Below, one piece after another: positions 9,596 to 24,839 of a DNA stretch of 64,000 nt. This DNA is from Populus alba. Its lineage: Eukaryota; Streptophyta; Magnoliopsida; Malpighiales; Salicaceae. Location: assembly GCF_005239225.2 (NCBI RefSeq), contig NC_133301.1, positions 10,230,318 to 10,294,317 of the forward strand, given 5' to 3'. The translations under genes and the position numbers were made by a program. Each line of letters begins with the position of its first letter. Position 1 is the first letter of the stretch. The notes under the pieces were generated by a model. It was not told the origin of the DNA and searched no databases. It worked only from the letters and a program-made list of their open reading frames with translations.

Positions 9596-11927
9596 ACCCG
9601 ACATCGCGGCGGCTCTAAAAAATAATAATTCTCTTGAATTAATTATGGAAAAAGAACAAATTCTGGCATCCGGTTCTTTTAGGAAAAAATGTCTTGTTTG
9701 AGGAGTCGCCACCTAGTATTATGGTCATTAGGAACCCTAACTGGTCAACAGAGATTCTATGACTCGGGATTGGTTACGTAAAAGGGAAGATATTATCACC
9801 CCTTAAACGTTCTGCCTAAGGCAGACTGCATTGTTGGTTTTGTCTTAAATTGCTAAATATTTATTAATTTATGCTGTGATGATTTGTCTATAATATTCCT
9901 GACTCTGGCGCCAGTAAATATTCGAGCTCGAATAATTCCAACTCTGGCGTTGGTAAAAATTCGTAGCTATGAAAATTAATTAGATCAATATTTTTTATTC
10001 CCTACTCTAACGCCAATGAATAAATAAATAAAAATAAATTTATTTTTACGCATGCACATATTTGTTTATTTTTCTAGCTAAATAAAAATAAAAATACAAT
10101 GAATAAAAATAATATAAATTTAAACTGGTATTTTTATTCCTGACTCTGGCGTCAGTGAATAAACCAATAAATTTACATTATTTTTATTCATGCATACATA
10201 TATTTTTATTTTTTTTATTTTTCTGCTTTTTATTTTTCTATTTTTTCTATTTTTTTTATTTTTTGGGTTGGGCCCAGCTCAGCCCACATGGGCTGGGCTG
10301 GACCCGGCTGGGCAACATAAAGCACGCGTGAATTAAATCACGCGTGCATGTGCAGGTAAAGAGAGTGAATTAAAATGAAAAGTGGGGGAAGTGAAGCCTA
10401 CTTACTTGGTTTTGGAAAAACCAAAAGCAGTAGCAATGATAGCGACGGTGGTGCTGGTCACGGTGGCCTTCCTCTGCTTAGATTCTTCCCTTCTGCTTTC
10501 CTCTGCGACGGTGGTGCTGGTCACGGTGGCCTTCCTCTGCTGGTCACGGTGGTCTTCCTTCTGTGCCCACTGTCTTCTCTGATGTTTTTTGTGGTCGTTC
10601 GTTTCTCGGTTCTTGAGATGAAGGAACTAAGAAGATGATGATGATGCCGGCTTTCTGTGGGTTTTTGTTTTGACTGAGTTTGGGTCGTTCTTCTTTATCT
10701 GCTGTTATTTTTTTCTGGGTTTCTTCCTTTGCTTCTGATGGTTCGGAGTGGTGCAGCTGGAGACGAATGCCCAGGCTAATCAATGCTCGTAGTTTCTCTG
10801 TTTTCGCTTGTTCACTTTGCTTGCATTCTGGGTATTTTATTGTTTGTCTGGTTTGCGCTTCACTTTTTCTCCTCCTTTTCTTTCCCCTGGGTTTTTTCTG
10901 CCACTGGTTCTGTGATCACTAGTGGCTTTTCGGTTCTGCCCTCTCTCTCTCTAACTCTCCAACTCTGCAACCAGCCCCTTCCTCTCGGTGTTGCTCGGTT
11001 TATATAGGCTTCTACGGGTGGTAACGGGCGGTAGGCTGAGGGTAGACCACCATTAAGGCAGCCATAACTGAAGCCAACGGACGGCCATTACTGCTGCAAC
11101 GTTCTGCCTCCTTTACTGCGGCAACGGCTACTGGCTTAAAGGAAGAAGAAGAACAGCTGACAACATCTTCAAAACGACGCCGTTTGGGAGATAAAAACGG
11201 CCATTTTACGTTTTAGCCCATGCAGTTTTAAAATTCTTATAATTTAGCCCCTGGTCTAAACTGTAATTGGCCCCCTGCATTTGAGCGCCTTTTCCAATGT
11301 GATCCTTGGATTTTAATTACGCAATTTGAGCCCCAAACGTTAATATTTCTTCAATTAAGTCCCTGATTTCATTAATTTAATTAAATCCAAGTCCAATTAA
11401 GTCTCAAAACTTATCAATTATCCAATTAAACCCTTAATTGGATTAACTAAATCAATTCCAAGCTTAATTAAGTCTCAAAACTTATCAATTCTCCAATTAA
11501 ACCCTTGATTGGATGAATTAAATTAATTTCAAGCTTAATTAAGTCTCAAAACTTATCAATTCTCCAATTAAACCCTTAATTGGATTATATAAATCAATTC
11601 CAAGCTTAATTAAGTCTCAAAACTTATCAATTCTCCAATTAAATCCTTGATTGGATGAATTAAATTAATTTTAAGCTTAATTAAGTCTCAAAATTTATCA
11701 ATTCTTCAATTAAACCCTTAATTAAACAAATTAATTCCAAACTTAATTAGATTAATTCCAAAGTTTAATTAAACCCAAAACTTCCATTCATATTGCCCTT
11801 AACCCAAAATTTAACTCATTCTTTATTTATTTCATCATCATTATTATTTTTTCATCAATTTTTTCATCCTTTTCCATAAATAAAATAATAATAATAAAAA
11901 TAAAATGATCAAAAATTGGGTTATAAC
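9596..11927 (-). mobile_element. 2.3-kb inserted element (possibly a solo LTR or retroposed unit)
   Basis: The segment is bracketed by a 16-base direct repeat (15 of 16 match). It starts on the plus strand with CACCCGACATCGCGGCGGC, has a GGAGTCGCCACCTAGTATT phrase that I recall as abundant in plant repeats, a CCCAGCTCAGCCCA / GGGCTGGG inverted pair near 10270-10310, and a GC-richer block at 10380-11200. On the minus strand a good TATA box (CCTATATAAAC, about 10999-11009) suggests minus-strand transcription. No gag or pol frame is present. A solo LTR would normally have a 5-base duplication, so the class is uncertain. Open frames at 10375-11007 show no family features. Confidence 0.5.
11391..11745 (+). 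repeat. 71-bp tandem array, five units
   Basis: Units begin exactly at 11391, 11462, 11533, 11604 and 11675, a constant period of 71 bases. Each carries TTAATTAAGTCTCAAAACTT, then CAATTCTCCAATTAAA, then CCTTRATTGGAT. Units alternate between two types (CCCTTAATTGGATTA.. and CCTTGATTGGATGAA..), so the real period is a 142-base dimer. The last unit is degenerate. Confidence 0.9.
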
Positions 11928-13150
11928 CAAAAGAAACTCGTTGACACTGAAATCACCCGTTTTCATGGTTGAAATCGATCTTAACCTAGACATTCTCTCT
12001 CTAATACCAGAATTCAGCCACTTTCTTTTTTCCTCTCTCAAACCAAGGACCAAGAAATAAGGAAAAAAAAAGTTTGGGATCAAAATTGAATTTCATAAAT
12101 TATTAGGGACTAAAATTTTATAATTTAAAAAGTTAGAAGACCAAAATATATGTTTAGCCCCGAGTTTAAAAAAACCATCTCATTTTTATGTGTTTTTCAG
12201 TCTAGTCTTTTATCTTTGAATCTTGCACTTTCTTAATAAATATGCTTTAATTGGCCATCAATTTGAGCATATAAATATGTAATTAGAAAAAAAAAGGGGA
12301 CCAAATGAAAAAAATAAAATTATTGTGGCAACCACCATGATTTGTCTTTTATTGAACAGTGGCGTGGAAAACAACATTTTTCCCATGTCTTTTAAAATAT
12401 ATATTTTTTAGTATATGAAAATTAGAATTATAATTTAAATTAAAAATAAATAAAACTTTTATGAAAAAAATGATAAAAATCAAATCCATATAAGATTTAA
12501 TATAAAACACCAATAACAATGAAAATCAAAGTGCATTCATCGGGGTAAGAGAGAGAAATAATAATAATAAAAGATAATTAATGATAAATTGGACATCATA
12601 GAAGACACACCATACATAAAAGAAAAGGAAATAAAAAGGAATAAAATAAGATAATAAAAAACATATTTTTCAACACGAGTCATCACATATAATACCTAAA
12701 ATGTGTGGCAACTTAAATTTTTTGAATTAAAAAAATAATATAAATGATAATTTATATTATTATCCTTGATAAAATATCAACAATTAACAATACATTCGAG
12801 ACAAAAAGACCCCACTACCCCCTAATTCCATGACTATTTTTTGGTATCAGAAGCATATTTGTATTTTAATAGTGTATAAAAAAAATAAAAGGTCTTCAAA
12901 ACCCCTACCCTACAATATTGGTTTTTTATTTGGGGGGCATTATAGTTAATTTATTATTCATTAGAATATTAAAAATACAAAAATATCTCTAAACAAGCCT
13001 ATAATAACTAATAGTGAAAAGATAAAAATATTCATGATTTTAAGATAAACACTTTTTTAAAAAAAAAGTCATATACGTTACTTTAGTAGTGAATAGTGAA
13101 TTGTATCTATTTTCAAGGGAAATTATTTATTTATTTACTATATTTCAGCA
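11928..13150 (+). repeat. Dispersed repeat family A, copy 2
   Basis: This starts with the right copy of the 16-base direct repeat (11928-11943) and continues into about 1.1 kb homologous to 7545-8720. It includes a decayed version of the same hairpin near 12361-12390. Its first 130 bases (ATCACCCG..CATTCTCTCTC..AGAATTCAGCCACTTTC) also match 57.95-58.10 kb. There is no coding frame. Confidence 0.5.
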
Positions 13151-13903
13151 TTTAACCCATTATCACACAAAAGTTAATGTGATTGTTTGTTTTGTTCATT
13201 GGGAGGACACCGGCATGAAAACACGTTCTGCTGTTCATCACCATGAATCATGGGCCACACGGCCGAGCAAAACCTCATTGGCACGATGAGAGCACCCGCG
13301 CCCCTATCATTCTCACACACTCTCCTATCACTCCAAGACAACCGTGGTCCTGCCAGCTCACCTAGCACAAGTACATCATTCTCCCACACGCTCTCTGCCA
13401 GCCAATCACGTCCCTCCGCGTCACCCTTGAACTCTCACGCACGACACGAATCTACTTTCCATCATCAACGTAGCACGGTAGCAGTATATTAAGGTAGGAA
13501 CAAATCAGCGGATAGAGCCCTAGCGCCGCTGCCAGTTTTTAAACTGACAAATTAGGAATAAAATTTGCGGGAATTAATTGAAAAATAAATGAAACTGCCG
13601 CCTGCCTCAAATCAAATTACAGTTGCCAAATTGGCTTTTGACGAAATATGTGAAGTCAGTAGTCAACAACAGATGCAAATCCCAAAACTACCCTCGATAT
13701 TTACTATCTTTTATTTATTTTCGTATCCTCCTCGACAAATCCACGAAAGCTCCAGGCAAAGCCACCTCCCACCACATCCACCATCTCTCTCTCTCTCTGC
13801 TTTTCTTGTCTCCTCTGCTTTCCGTTTACCACAACTCTTCAATTTTGAGTTTTAGATCCATAAAAAAATTACATATAATTTATCCTTTTTTTTTAGCTCT
13901 GAT
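13151..13903 (+). promoter_or_regulatory. Promoter and 5' leader region of the casein kinase gene
   Basis: The sequence becomes GC-richer from about 13205, with CACGC/CACACT-rich stretches and a (CT)n tract near 13788-13800 typical of plant 5' leaders. The run TTTTTTTTTAG just before 13897 could be the acceptor of a leader intron. No convincing TATA box was placed. Confidence 0.4.
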
Positions 13904-17789
<3,886 letters not shown>

Positions 17790-20097
17790 GCAAGATGGTA
17801 ACTTTTCTTGTCCATACATCAGTCGTGCACAAAGTTTGGGTACATGCCTCTGGGAATGAAATTATACTGTTCCATTAACAGTATGGTTGATGCAATACCA
17901 TTCATTATGTTTTAGCAATGGATCTGGTTAAGAGGATTCTTGTGATATATCTATTGGAGGCAGCAAAATCTTTGGTGATTTGGAGTCATTGTTTCACCTC
18001 TGTCCGGTGAAGAAGTTCCATTGCATGTTTATGGGCTCCAGTGTACCTTGTTCCTCTAAGAACACCAGCTCACATTGTTTTTTCTTAAGGTGACTACAAG
18101 CACTTTGGTTGTTACAAAATATCGACTATCCAAAGCCTGGTTTCTGTCCTGTACATAGATGTCATGAATGACAATAGAATACTGTATTTATGGATATATG
18201 TAATGAATTTAAATGTGAAGCTTTTGCCCCCCTCGTCACATTTTTTTGCCACCAGGGGATATAAAAAATCCCTTTTTCCATGTGGATTATTGACGACAAT
18301 TTTCCTTGTTTTGATTGATTTATAGTTCCAAGTTCCTGATGTGCTCTAACTATGGTATCACTGGAGCCTTAACAGTTCAGGAGCATTTTGCACCTCAATC
18401 ACTGGAAATTCCCTATTTCTAATGAATATTGTTTCCATGTTACGCATAAATTCCCCATGATTCTTTCTGACGCAGGAGAATTATCGGAGTCATTTTGACA
18501 TTAGGTTATTGGTAAATGTAATAGATGTTTTTCATGCAAGTGTGTAAGCTGAACAGGATTGATAATCCACTTGTTTTATATGTCAGAAATTTGATAAACA
18601 TGGGAAAAAGTTACTGCTTCTGAAGATTTTTAAATGCAGATAAACTAGCTGTAGAAGACAGATGGATTTATACTTTGAGATGCATGTTTCTATGCATTTA
18701 AAAATGTGATCAAGTCACCAGAACGATTTGAAGGAGTGTTGTTTTCAAACGATCTGTTATACAATGTGTTTTTGTTTGATTTCTATTTCTTGAATGTGCT
18801 CTCTCCCTTTTAACATATGGTCCTTTCCTGAAGGTGCTGATGAAGAGAAATGAGATAAGCATTTGGTATGGCCCTTGCTGTTCCTTTTTGTAACACTTCT
18901 TAATTGCAGCCTTATTTTGGCCTTCTTTTGTTCTGTCTTGCGTCCTTTTCTTCTGCCTGCATTTGAGATGTGACTCATCTGTCCTTGTCTTGATTTTTAC
19001 CTACCTCTGTTCTAAAAATATAATTTCCTTGATTGCCCAGGTTCGCTGAAAATCACAAGTTTATTCAGTTCTATTAAGTTGATGTGCGCAAGGTTATATG
19101 AACCTGTAGCAAATCGATATTCATTCTGTAAACAGTTCTAATCGTCTCTCTATTATTAGTTCATACTTAGTAATTTGCTGGGGTATTTTTTTCTCTCTCC
19201 TACAGCATCCAAAGGAATGAATATAACCAAGAATTATCATGCAGGGATGGCAATGGAAGGCCATAAAACAGATGTTTCTTGATGTTCACCATTACTTGGG
19301 TTGGAAGAGGCTGTCTGACTGCTGACCAGGAAGATGTTAAAGACATTTTCCTGCTGGCATATTAGGTGGATCTACATTTCTGCAAGTTGGTAGTTGCTTC
19401 AGCATGTTTGTGCAGGCAAGTTGCATCTTTAATGCAACTGACATTGTGAAATTGGTCATTTTCTTGTGAAAGTAGAAATAAGCCTTTGCCATGATAAAGC
19501 CAAGGAGCATCAGATGTAAGAATCATTATGTAGGCTGGGCTGGTTGAAATTGCTCAAAGAACGGAGCCAGCAACATAATCAGCTTATTCTGGTAATCATA
19601 TGATATGAAATTGCGGCTTCTAGTCAAAGCCGCGGAATACAGGATGGGGAATGGCATCTTGGTAATATTCTCAGCTATTTCAATTTGTCATTTACACTAC
19701 TGGATTTTTGGCACGCCCATGATCAGTTTCAGCTACTGAGGCAGTATCTTTGGTCCTTGAAGAGCCTCTTCATACAATATTACTAAAATTGGGAAGCATG
19801 AGTGTGCTGGGTTTCAGCATTTGCCAGGACAGTTCTTTAGAATTCTGTTGTGATGCCTTGAGGGGCTTATCATGCTATTTGAAGATCATTGGCTTGGAAT
19901 ACTCCGCTACTACTGTGCCATGAATGTTCTCGTGGGGCAGTTTGAAGATCTCGTAGCATTGAAGCACTGATATGACCATGTGAGAAAAGGGGAAGCCTCC
20001 GCTGGGAGATCTTTGAGATAGAGGCTGCAAAGCCTCCTTTTTAGTGCTAATAATTGTACTGAGTTTGCATCTCATGTCGCCATGAAACCATCCGGTA
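17790..20097 (+). other. 3' UTR of the kinase gene and unassigned sequence
   Basis: The first 400-450 bases probably form the 3' UTR. The rest, to about 20.1 kb, keeps a gene-like, less A/T-rich composition but has stop codons in all frames within short distances and no recognisable product. It may be a long or spliced 3' UTR, a non-coding transcript, or a decayed gene. Confidence 0.4.
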
Positions 20098-20269
20098 AGT
20101 GTTTGTTTGAGAATAAAGTGTAAACTATGTTTTAATGTTTTGAATTATTTTGATATCTGATTTTAAAAATAATTTTTTAAAAAAATATATATATATATAT
20201 ATATTATTTTAATATATTTCAGCATAAAAAATTATTTAAAAAATAATAATAATCTCATTTTCAAACACT
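20098..20269. mobile_element. MITE, 172 bp
   Basis: Inverted ends AGTGTTTG (20098-20105) and CAAACACT (20262-20269) flank an A/T body with an internal (TA)n tract and the ATTTCAGCATAAAAAATTAT phrase of the family. Confidence 0.5.
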
Positions 20270-20544
20270 CTTTAAGTGTTTTTCGGTGAGAAACACTTGA
20301 TTATCTCTAAAATCTCAACGATCCTTTCTCTTCGAGCTTTTCCTGGGTGTGCTGCTGTTGAAGTATGGAAGACTTGGCTGAAATAAGGGTGGAGGAAATT
20401 ATTCCTTGGCTGATAAAAATAAATAGATTGGGACCTGTGCTGAGTGCCTGCTTGTTGGATTTGCCGTTTCCATTGAATCATTGACGAAATCATGCATGAA
20501 CTAGCGGCATTCATGAAATACGAAATTGATAGCCGGAGTAGCAT

Positions 20545-20742
20545 GTTTGGCAGTATGGTAGCGATTGTTTTTTAAATAGTTTTTCGTGTTGAAATATATA
20601 CCAATGATGTTTTTTTATTTTTTAAAAATTATTTTTGACATCAGCACATAAAAACGATCTAAAAAATACAAACCGTATTTAGGTTTTATAAAAAAAAAAA
20701 TTGAAATTTAATAAAACACTGTTTAGAACGCAATGCCAAACA
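20545..20742. mobile_element. MITE of the GTTTGGCA family
   Basis: Ends GTTTGGCAGTATGG and AACGCAATGCCAAAC are inverted repeats. The body contains GACATCAGCACATAAAAACGA. The element at 56074-56268 is the same family in the opposite orientation. Confidence 0.6.
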
Positions 20743-21283
20743 GTATCACTCTCAAGGATGTTTCGTGTTACTTGTGGTGGGTGGTGAATAGAAAAACGAT
20801 GAGATGTCAGAAGGTGTTATTAAATTTTAACCCATGCGTGTAGAAAAAATAATTTACTTTTAAAAAAAAAAATCATTGCTTTAACCAATGATCATAGTTG
20901 TTTTTAAAATTCTTATTATTATTTTATTTAAAATCATTTTAAAATAATATATAAGCAAAGAAAATTTAAATTTTAAAAAAACTGTATTTTGACCACAATA
21001 ATAAATATTTTTTACATGGCAAACAAAATATGATGAGTAATCTTATAATGTGTTTGGTATTATTATAGCAATTATTTTTAAAAAATATATATATTTTTTA
21101 AGATATCAAAACAATTCAAAAATATTTAAAAAATTAATTTTAAATAAAATAAAATTTAAATAATTTGTTTTTTTAGCAAACAGCATACACGCTCTTGGAT
21201 ATAGAAGCGAATAGAAAAGCAAAATACTAGACAAAAACACTTAGATGTAGAAAGCGAATAGAAAAAGAAAATACTACAGAAAG
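20743..21283. other. Gene-free AT-rich spacer
   Basis: No gene is seen. The segment from about 21050 to 21190 (GTGTTTGGTATTATTATAGC ... TTAGCAAACAGC) is a degenerate short repeat of the same type. GAATAGAAAA-GAAAATACTA occurs twice (about 21208 and 21255), just downstream of the tRNA. Confidence 0.4.
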
Positions 21284-21356
21284 CGCCCACCGTGGGGCTC
21301 GAACCCACGACCACAAGGTTAAGAGCCTTGCGCTCTACCAACTGAGCTAGACGGGC
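21284..21356 (-). tRNA. tRNA-Lys (anticodon CUU)
   Basis: The 73-base minus-strand sequence folds as a complete cloverleaf. The acceptor stem pairs GCCCGTC with GGTGGGC, the D arm has TAGCTCAGTTGGTAGAGC, and the anticodon loop reads CTCTTAA with CUU. The T arm GTGGGTTCGAGCCCCAC carries the consensus box B. There is no intron, and T-rich runs follow downstream as a polymerase III stop. Confidence 0.95.
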
Positions 21357-22081
21357 TTTTTGATGTTAAAAATGCTGTACGTATAATATATAAACTCTTT
21401 GTCGAGATTGTCCTCGCAAAATTCCGAGGATGGTTTACAATTTAAATGGGTTGTAGAGATGTGCTGCTTTTAAATTAGTGTGGCATTATTCCCAATTCAT
21501 GATTAAAAAAAGATAAAATTCAAATATCCTTATAAGACTATATTTCTCGATATAAATGTAATGTCACATTTAAAATTCAAATATCATTTATGGAAAATAT
21601 AATTAGGGGTGTTTTGACTTACTAAGGAAATAAAAGTAGATTATGGAATTTGAATAATAGATTATAGAGCGAGAATAGCACTAACTTAAATTATTGAACA
21701 AATTATAGAATGATTTAAAAGGACCGCCCAACAGATACAGACGTGCCATTCCTTCATAAGGAGAGGGGTTGGATCTGGCAAATCCTGATCACACTCAGTA
21801 CGGATTCTAAAATATTGAAAACATCCCTGTAAAAAATGGAAATAAGTTTGAAGAGATGCAAGCATGCCCATCAAGAGTTCCAGTTAGAACACTGAAAGCA
21901 CAAACCAAGAATCATTCTTAAACGCCAGCAAAATGCTCTCACCACCCGCAATTGGAGAGATATTTAGGGTTGATCGTTTGAACACACAAGAAGAGAAGGC
22001 CAGACGTCTTCATTATAACTATGGTCGGAGAAGATGGGTGACAGGCCAGGATTAATAGATATTCACCCCAATATATAACAG
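21357..22081. other. Gene-free spacer
   Basis: No gene is recognised between the tRNA and the small minus-strand gene. The part from 21890 to 22081 is probably the 3' UTR of that gene. Confidence 0.4.
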
Positions 22082-22603
22082 TTATTTTCTGGGTAAATGG
22101 ATATGACCGCTCCCATTCCTCAAGCTCTTCAAAACAGTCACAACTTTAGCCAGCACAAACCCAGGTTCTTTCGTGTCAGCTCCGACCATATCTGCCAACA
22201 ACTTAAGCTTCTTTCTTGCTTCTTCATGGTAAAACAACTCATCAATATTGCGTTCTTCATCGTTCAGTGTTGAATCAACGACATCCAGACGTCCCTGATG
22301 ATGACATGAGGACTCTGCGTCAGACATCGAGTCAAAGTCTTCCTCGAAGGTGCTAGAGCGCTTCGACGAGTCTTCCTCGCCCGGAATCTCCAGAACCGTA
22401 GACGACATGGTTCTCTTAGCCCCGCCTCTCTCTTTCTCTGCAGGCCCGCGTATGGCCGCAATCTTCATGCAACCTAAGTTGTCAACGTGGGTGTTGGGTT
22501 TAGAGTACAAGGCTGCAATGGAATGGGTGGAAATCCCATATCGTCGCTGCTCAACATTACAAAACAGCTTTGAAACCGTGGAATTCTGATCTCTTGAATG
22601 CAT
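22082..22603 (-). CDS. Uncharacterised small acidic protein
   Basis: A single-exon frame of 173 residues that I do not recognise. The first 45 residues look like leader sequence, and a second in-frame Met (MKIAAIRGPAEKERGG) near residue 46 may be the true start. The rest is hydrophilic: a Ser/Glu/Asp-rich middle (EEDSSKRSSTFEEDFDSMSD) and a more ordered, probably helical C-terminal part (DELFYHEEARKKLKLLADMVG ... PGFVLAKVVTVLKSL). There is no signal peptide, membrane segment or known catalytic motif. The biased, low-complexity but stop-free composition suggests a real gene. Overlapping frames are shadows. Confidence 0.5.
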   Translation of the reverse strand: MHSRDQNSTVSKLFCNVEQRRYGISTHSIAALYSKPNTHVDNLGCMKIAAIRGPAEKERGGAKRTMSSTVLEIPGEEDSSKRSSTFEEDFDSMSDAESSCHHQGRLDVVDSTLNDEERNIDELFYHEEARKKLKLLADMVGADTKEPGFVLAKVVTVLKSLRNGSGHIHLPRK

Positions 22604-23879
22604 TGTCTGGTGGAGAGTGTAATGGAAATAAGATGCATGATCCTTAGGGGTTTTAAACTAGCGGGACAATGGCTTTCAATTATTGCCATAATAGTTAGAG
22701 ACCGTTCAGGCCACATAGAGAGGGGGAGGAATGGCGCCCATTGTAACTGGAATAATTAAATTGTCATGATGGCGATTAAATGGCCGGACAGTTTCTTTCT
22801 GTTCCCCCTCCACAGCTGGAACCGAACCCATCCCTAGGTTGGTTCTTCTTGTGCGTGAAAGTTAACGTAAGCCAAGCTCATGGAAGATACAAAGAACAGT
22901 CAAAGGAAACCTAACCCTAACCCTTTACAGACAGCAGACAAAGATTAGTCTGTTTCCTGATCATTTGTGTGCTCGAATGTTTATGGATTTCAACAGCGAA
23001 ATTGTTGGAGCTACATCCAAGTTAACATTACATTAACGATCAACACTTAGCCATTACAGAAGTAAAGCAAAAGGGTTTTTATTATTCCTTTCATTGTTCA
23101 TACGCACTCATGCGCACTATGGACTGCCTGCTATAGTGCGCAGGGATGATCCTTTTCAGTCCTTGATCAGTTATTAGTTCAGGATCTTGAACCTTTTTTT
23201 CTTTTTTCCATTCTCATACTTTTGTGTTATGTTCATATGAGGTTATTTACTCTTTCTTTCATTGTTCCTCGAGGGTATGGGTTGGCTTTTATTTTTTTTC
23301 TCTTTTGGTCCGTTAGCAATTATTTGTTTTGGTCATTGAATATTCTTTTATTTATTTTTTATGCTCATTTATTTTTAAACCTTATAATTTGTTTCAATTA
23401 GAGTATTGTGTTGTGTTTGCACGGTGAAAAAATGTGCCCACATGAAATTAATTTTCAATTTTACAAAGAATAATTTGATTTTATATATAAAAAAAAATAA
23501 CATGATTGAATATAACACATAAACAAATCAACAGTATATTTTTCATATTTACTAATTATAGGGGCATAAACTACAATTTAATCTTTATTATTTTAATTAC
23601 TATTTATTTTGTTTTATTTAATATATATCATTTTTAAAATTGATGTTTTACTATTTCATTCCCCTTTATTTTTCATCATTGCTAATTTATACTTTGATAG
23701 ATTTTTTAAATGGATTCTTTTAATTTTATTCTTTAACATTATATTGATCTTTTTAAATGAGTCTAGATCTATAATTAGATCTATAATTTAACAAGGTGAG
23801 GATTTTAGAGTTTAACCTAGATTTAGGAGATTTTCTCAGTTCAATTTTTTCCCTTTTTATAAGCTGAAGGTTTTTTTAA
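22604..23879. other. Upstream region of the small gene and AT-rich spacer
   Basis: The first 350 bases are mixed in composition and likely hold the promoter of the minus-strand gene, including the telo-box. From 23180 onward the sequence is T-rich with no gene. Confidence 0.4.
22908..22927 (+). promoter_or_regulatory. Telo-box-like motif
   Basis: Two and a half CCTAACC repeats (AACCTAACCCTAACCC) lie about 305 bases upstream of the minus-strand start codon at 22603. Such telo-boxes are known in promoters of plant growth- and translation-related genes. Function here is inference. Confidence 0.4.
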
Positions 23880-24320
23880 TTTTATTTTTCAGTATTAGTT
23901 TTTTAAGAGGTTTTTGTAATTCATCTATATATTTTTTTGTAATTTTTTCTATAAATAAACTTTATTTTTTTAATATAATTTTTTTTTATTCTCATATGTT
24001 TCTAATATGTACATCTTTACATAATATTTTTTTTTTTTTACTTGTTTATTTTTATTATTATTTAATTAAATGAAAAATTATTTTAATAAATTAATTTAAT
24101 AAACACAGCCGGATAAATGCTTTTTCTTACAAAATTAAATATCTTAAACTACTTTTATCTTTTAATTTTTCCAGTTTTATTTTTTAGTTATCATTCATAA
24201 TTTTTTTTTTTACATTTATCAACACAAACATAAACTTTTTAGTTCTCAATTGGAATTTTTAAAACTATAAAAACAAGTGGAAAAAAGCTTGCGTAAAAAA
24301 TTTTTTTGTTAAGAAAATAT
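23880..24320. repeat. Dispersed repeat family B, copy 1
   Basis: The order of phrases TTCATCTATA, ATAAACTTTATTTTTT, AATTATTTTAATAAA, AAACACAGCCGGATAAATG and ATTTATCAACACA matches 40350-40760 (there CAAACACAACCAGGTAAATG). It is a non-coding dispersed repeat. Confidence 0.45.
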
Positions 24321-24839
24321 ATCCAACCAGTGGCAAAAACGCGGGTCAATGATGATCAATTGTGCGCTGGACGAATTGGAGGCTCGCTGGGCCCTCAGTT
24401 AAGCACACGCCCAGAAAACTCAAACTGTGTTTCACAAAATCTAAATGCGAAGAAAGGAGATTTTTTTTAAGTAGAAATAGAGCTAGATAACGAAGCATTA
24501 GTAACATTCGCAGCATATATGCTAGCGGAGCAGATACAAAATTGGAGGACAAATTCCCTTCACCTATAATGGATTGGACGCTTCCCACTGGTCACAAAGC
24601 CTCCACACTACTCCTCCTGCCTATATTGCACACATGGAATGCTGCATTGACGAGCTGAGCCACCACCTGCGCATACTTGATTCATGATTTTGAACCTATG
24701 CGTTGATGGCTAGGTTTGTGGTTAAAGATCATCAACTGACCCCAATTGCAAATATTCCACACACTGGATCCGTCAAGAACCAAGACCGTCGCATAAAATT
24801 AGGCGACTCATGCTTGCTAGTTTATCTTCCTTTACTTGG
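24321..24839 (-). other. 3' UTR region of the RNA methyltransferase gene
   Basis: No coding frame of interest; it lies immediately after the stop codon at 24840-24842 on the minus strand. The poly(A) site was not located. Confidence 0.4.

Noticed and set aside
10375..11007. Several overlapping frames in a GC-richer block
   Set aside because: They lie inside the 2.3-kb inserted repeat, contain tandem duplicated phrases and show no conserved domain; the GC content alone explains the lack of stops.
22908..22927. Interstitial telomere sequence
   Set aside because: Only two to three CCCTAA-like units are present, which fits a promoter telo-box and not a telomeric remnant.
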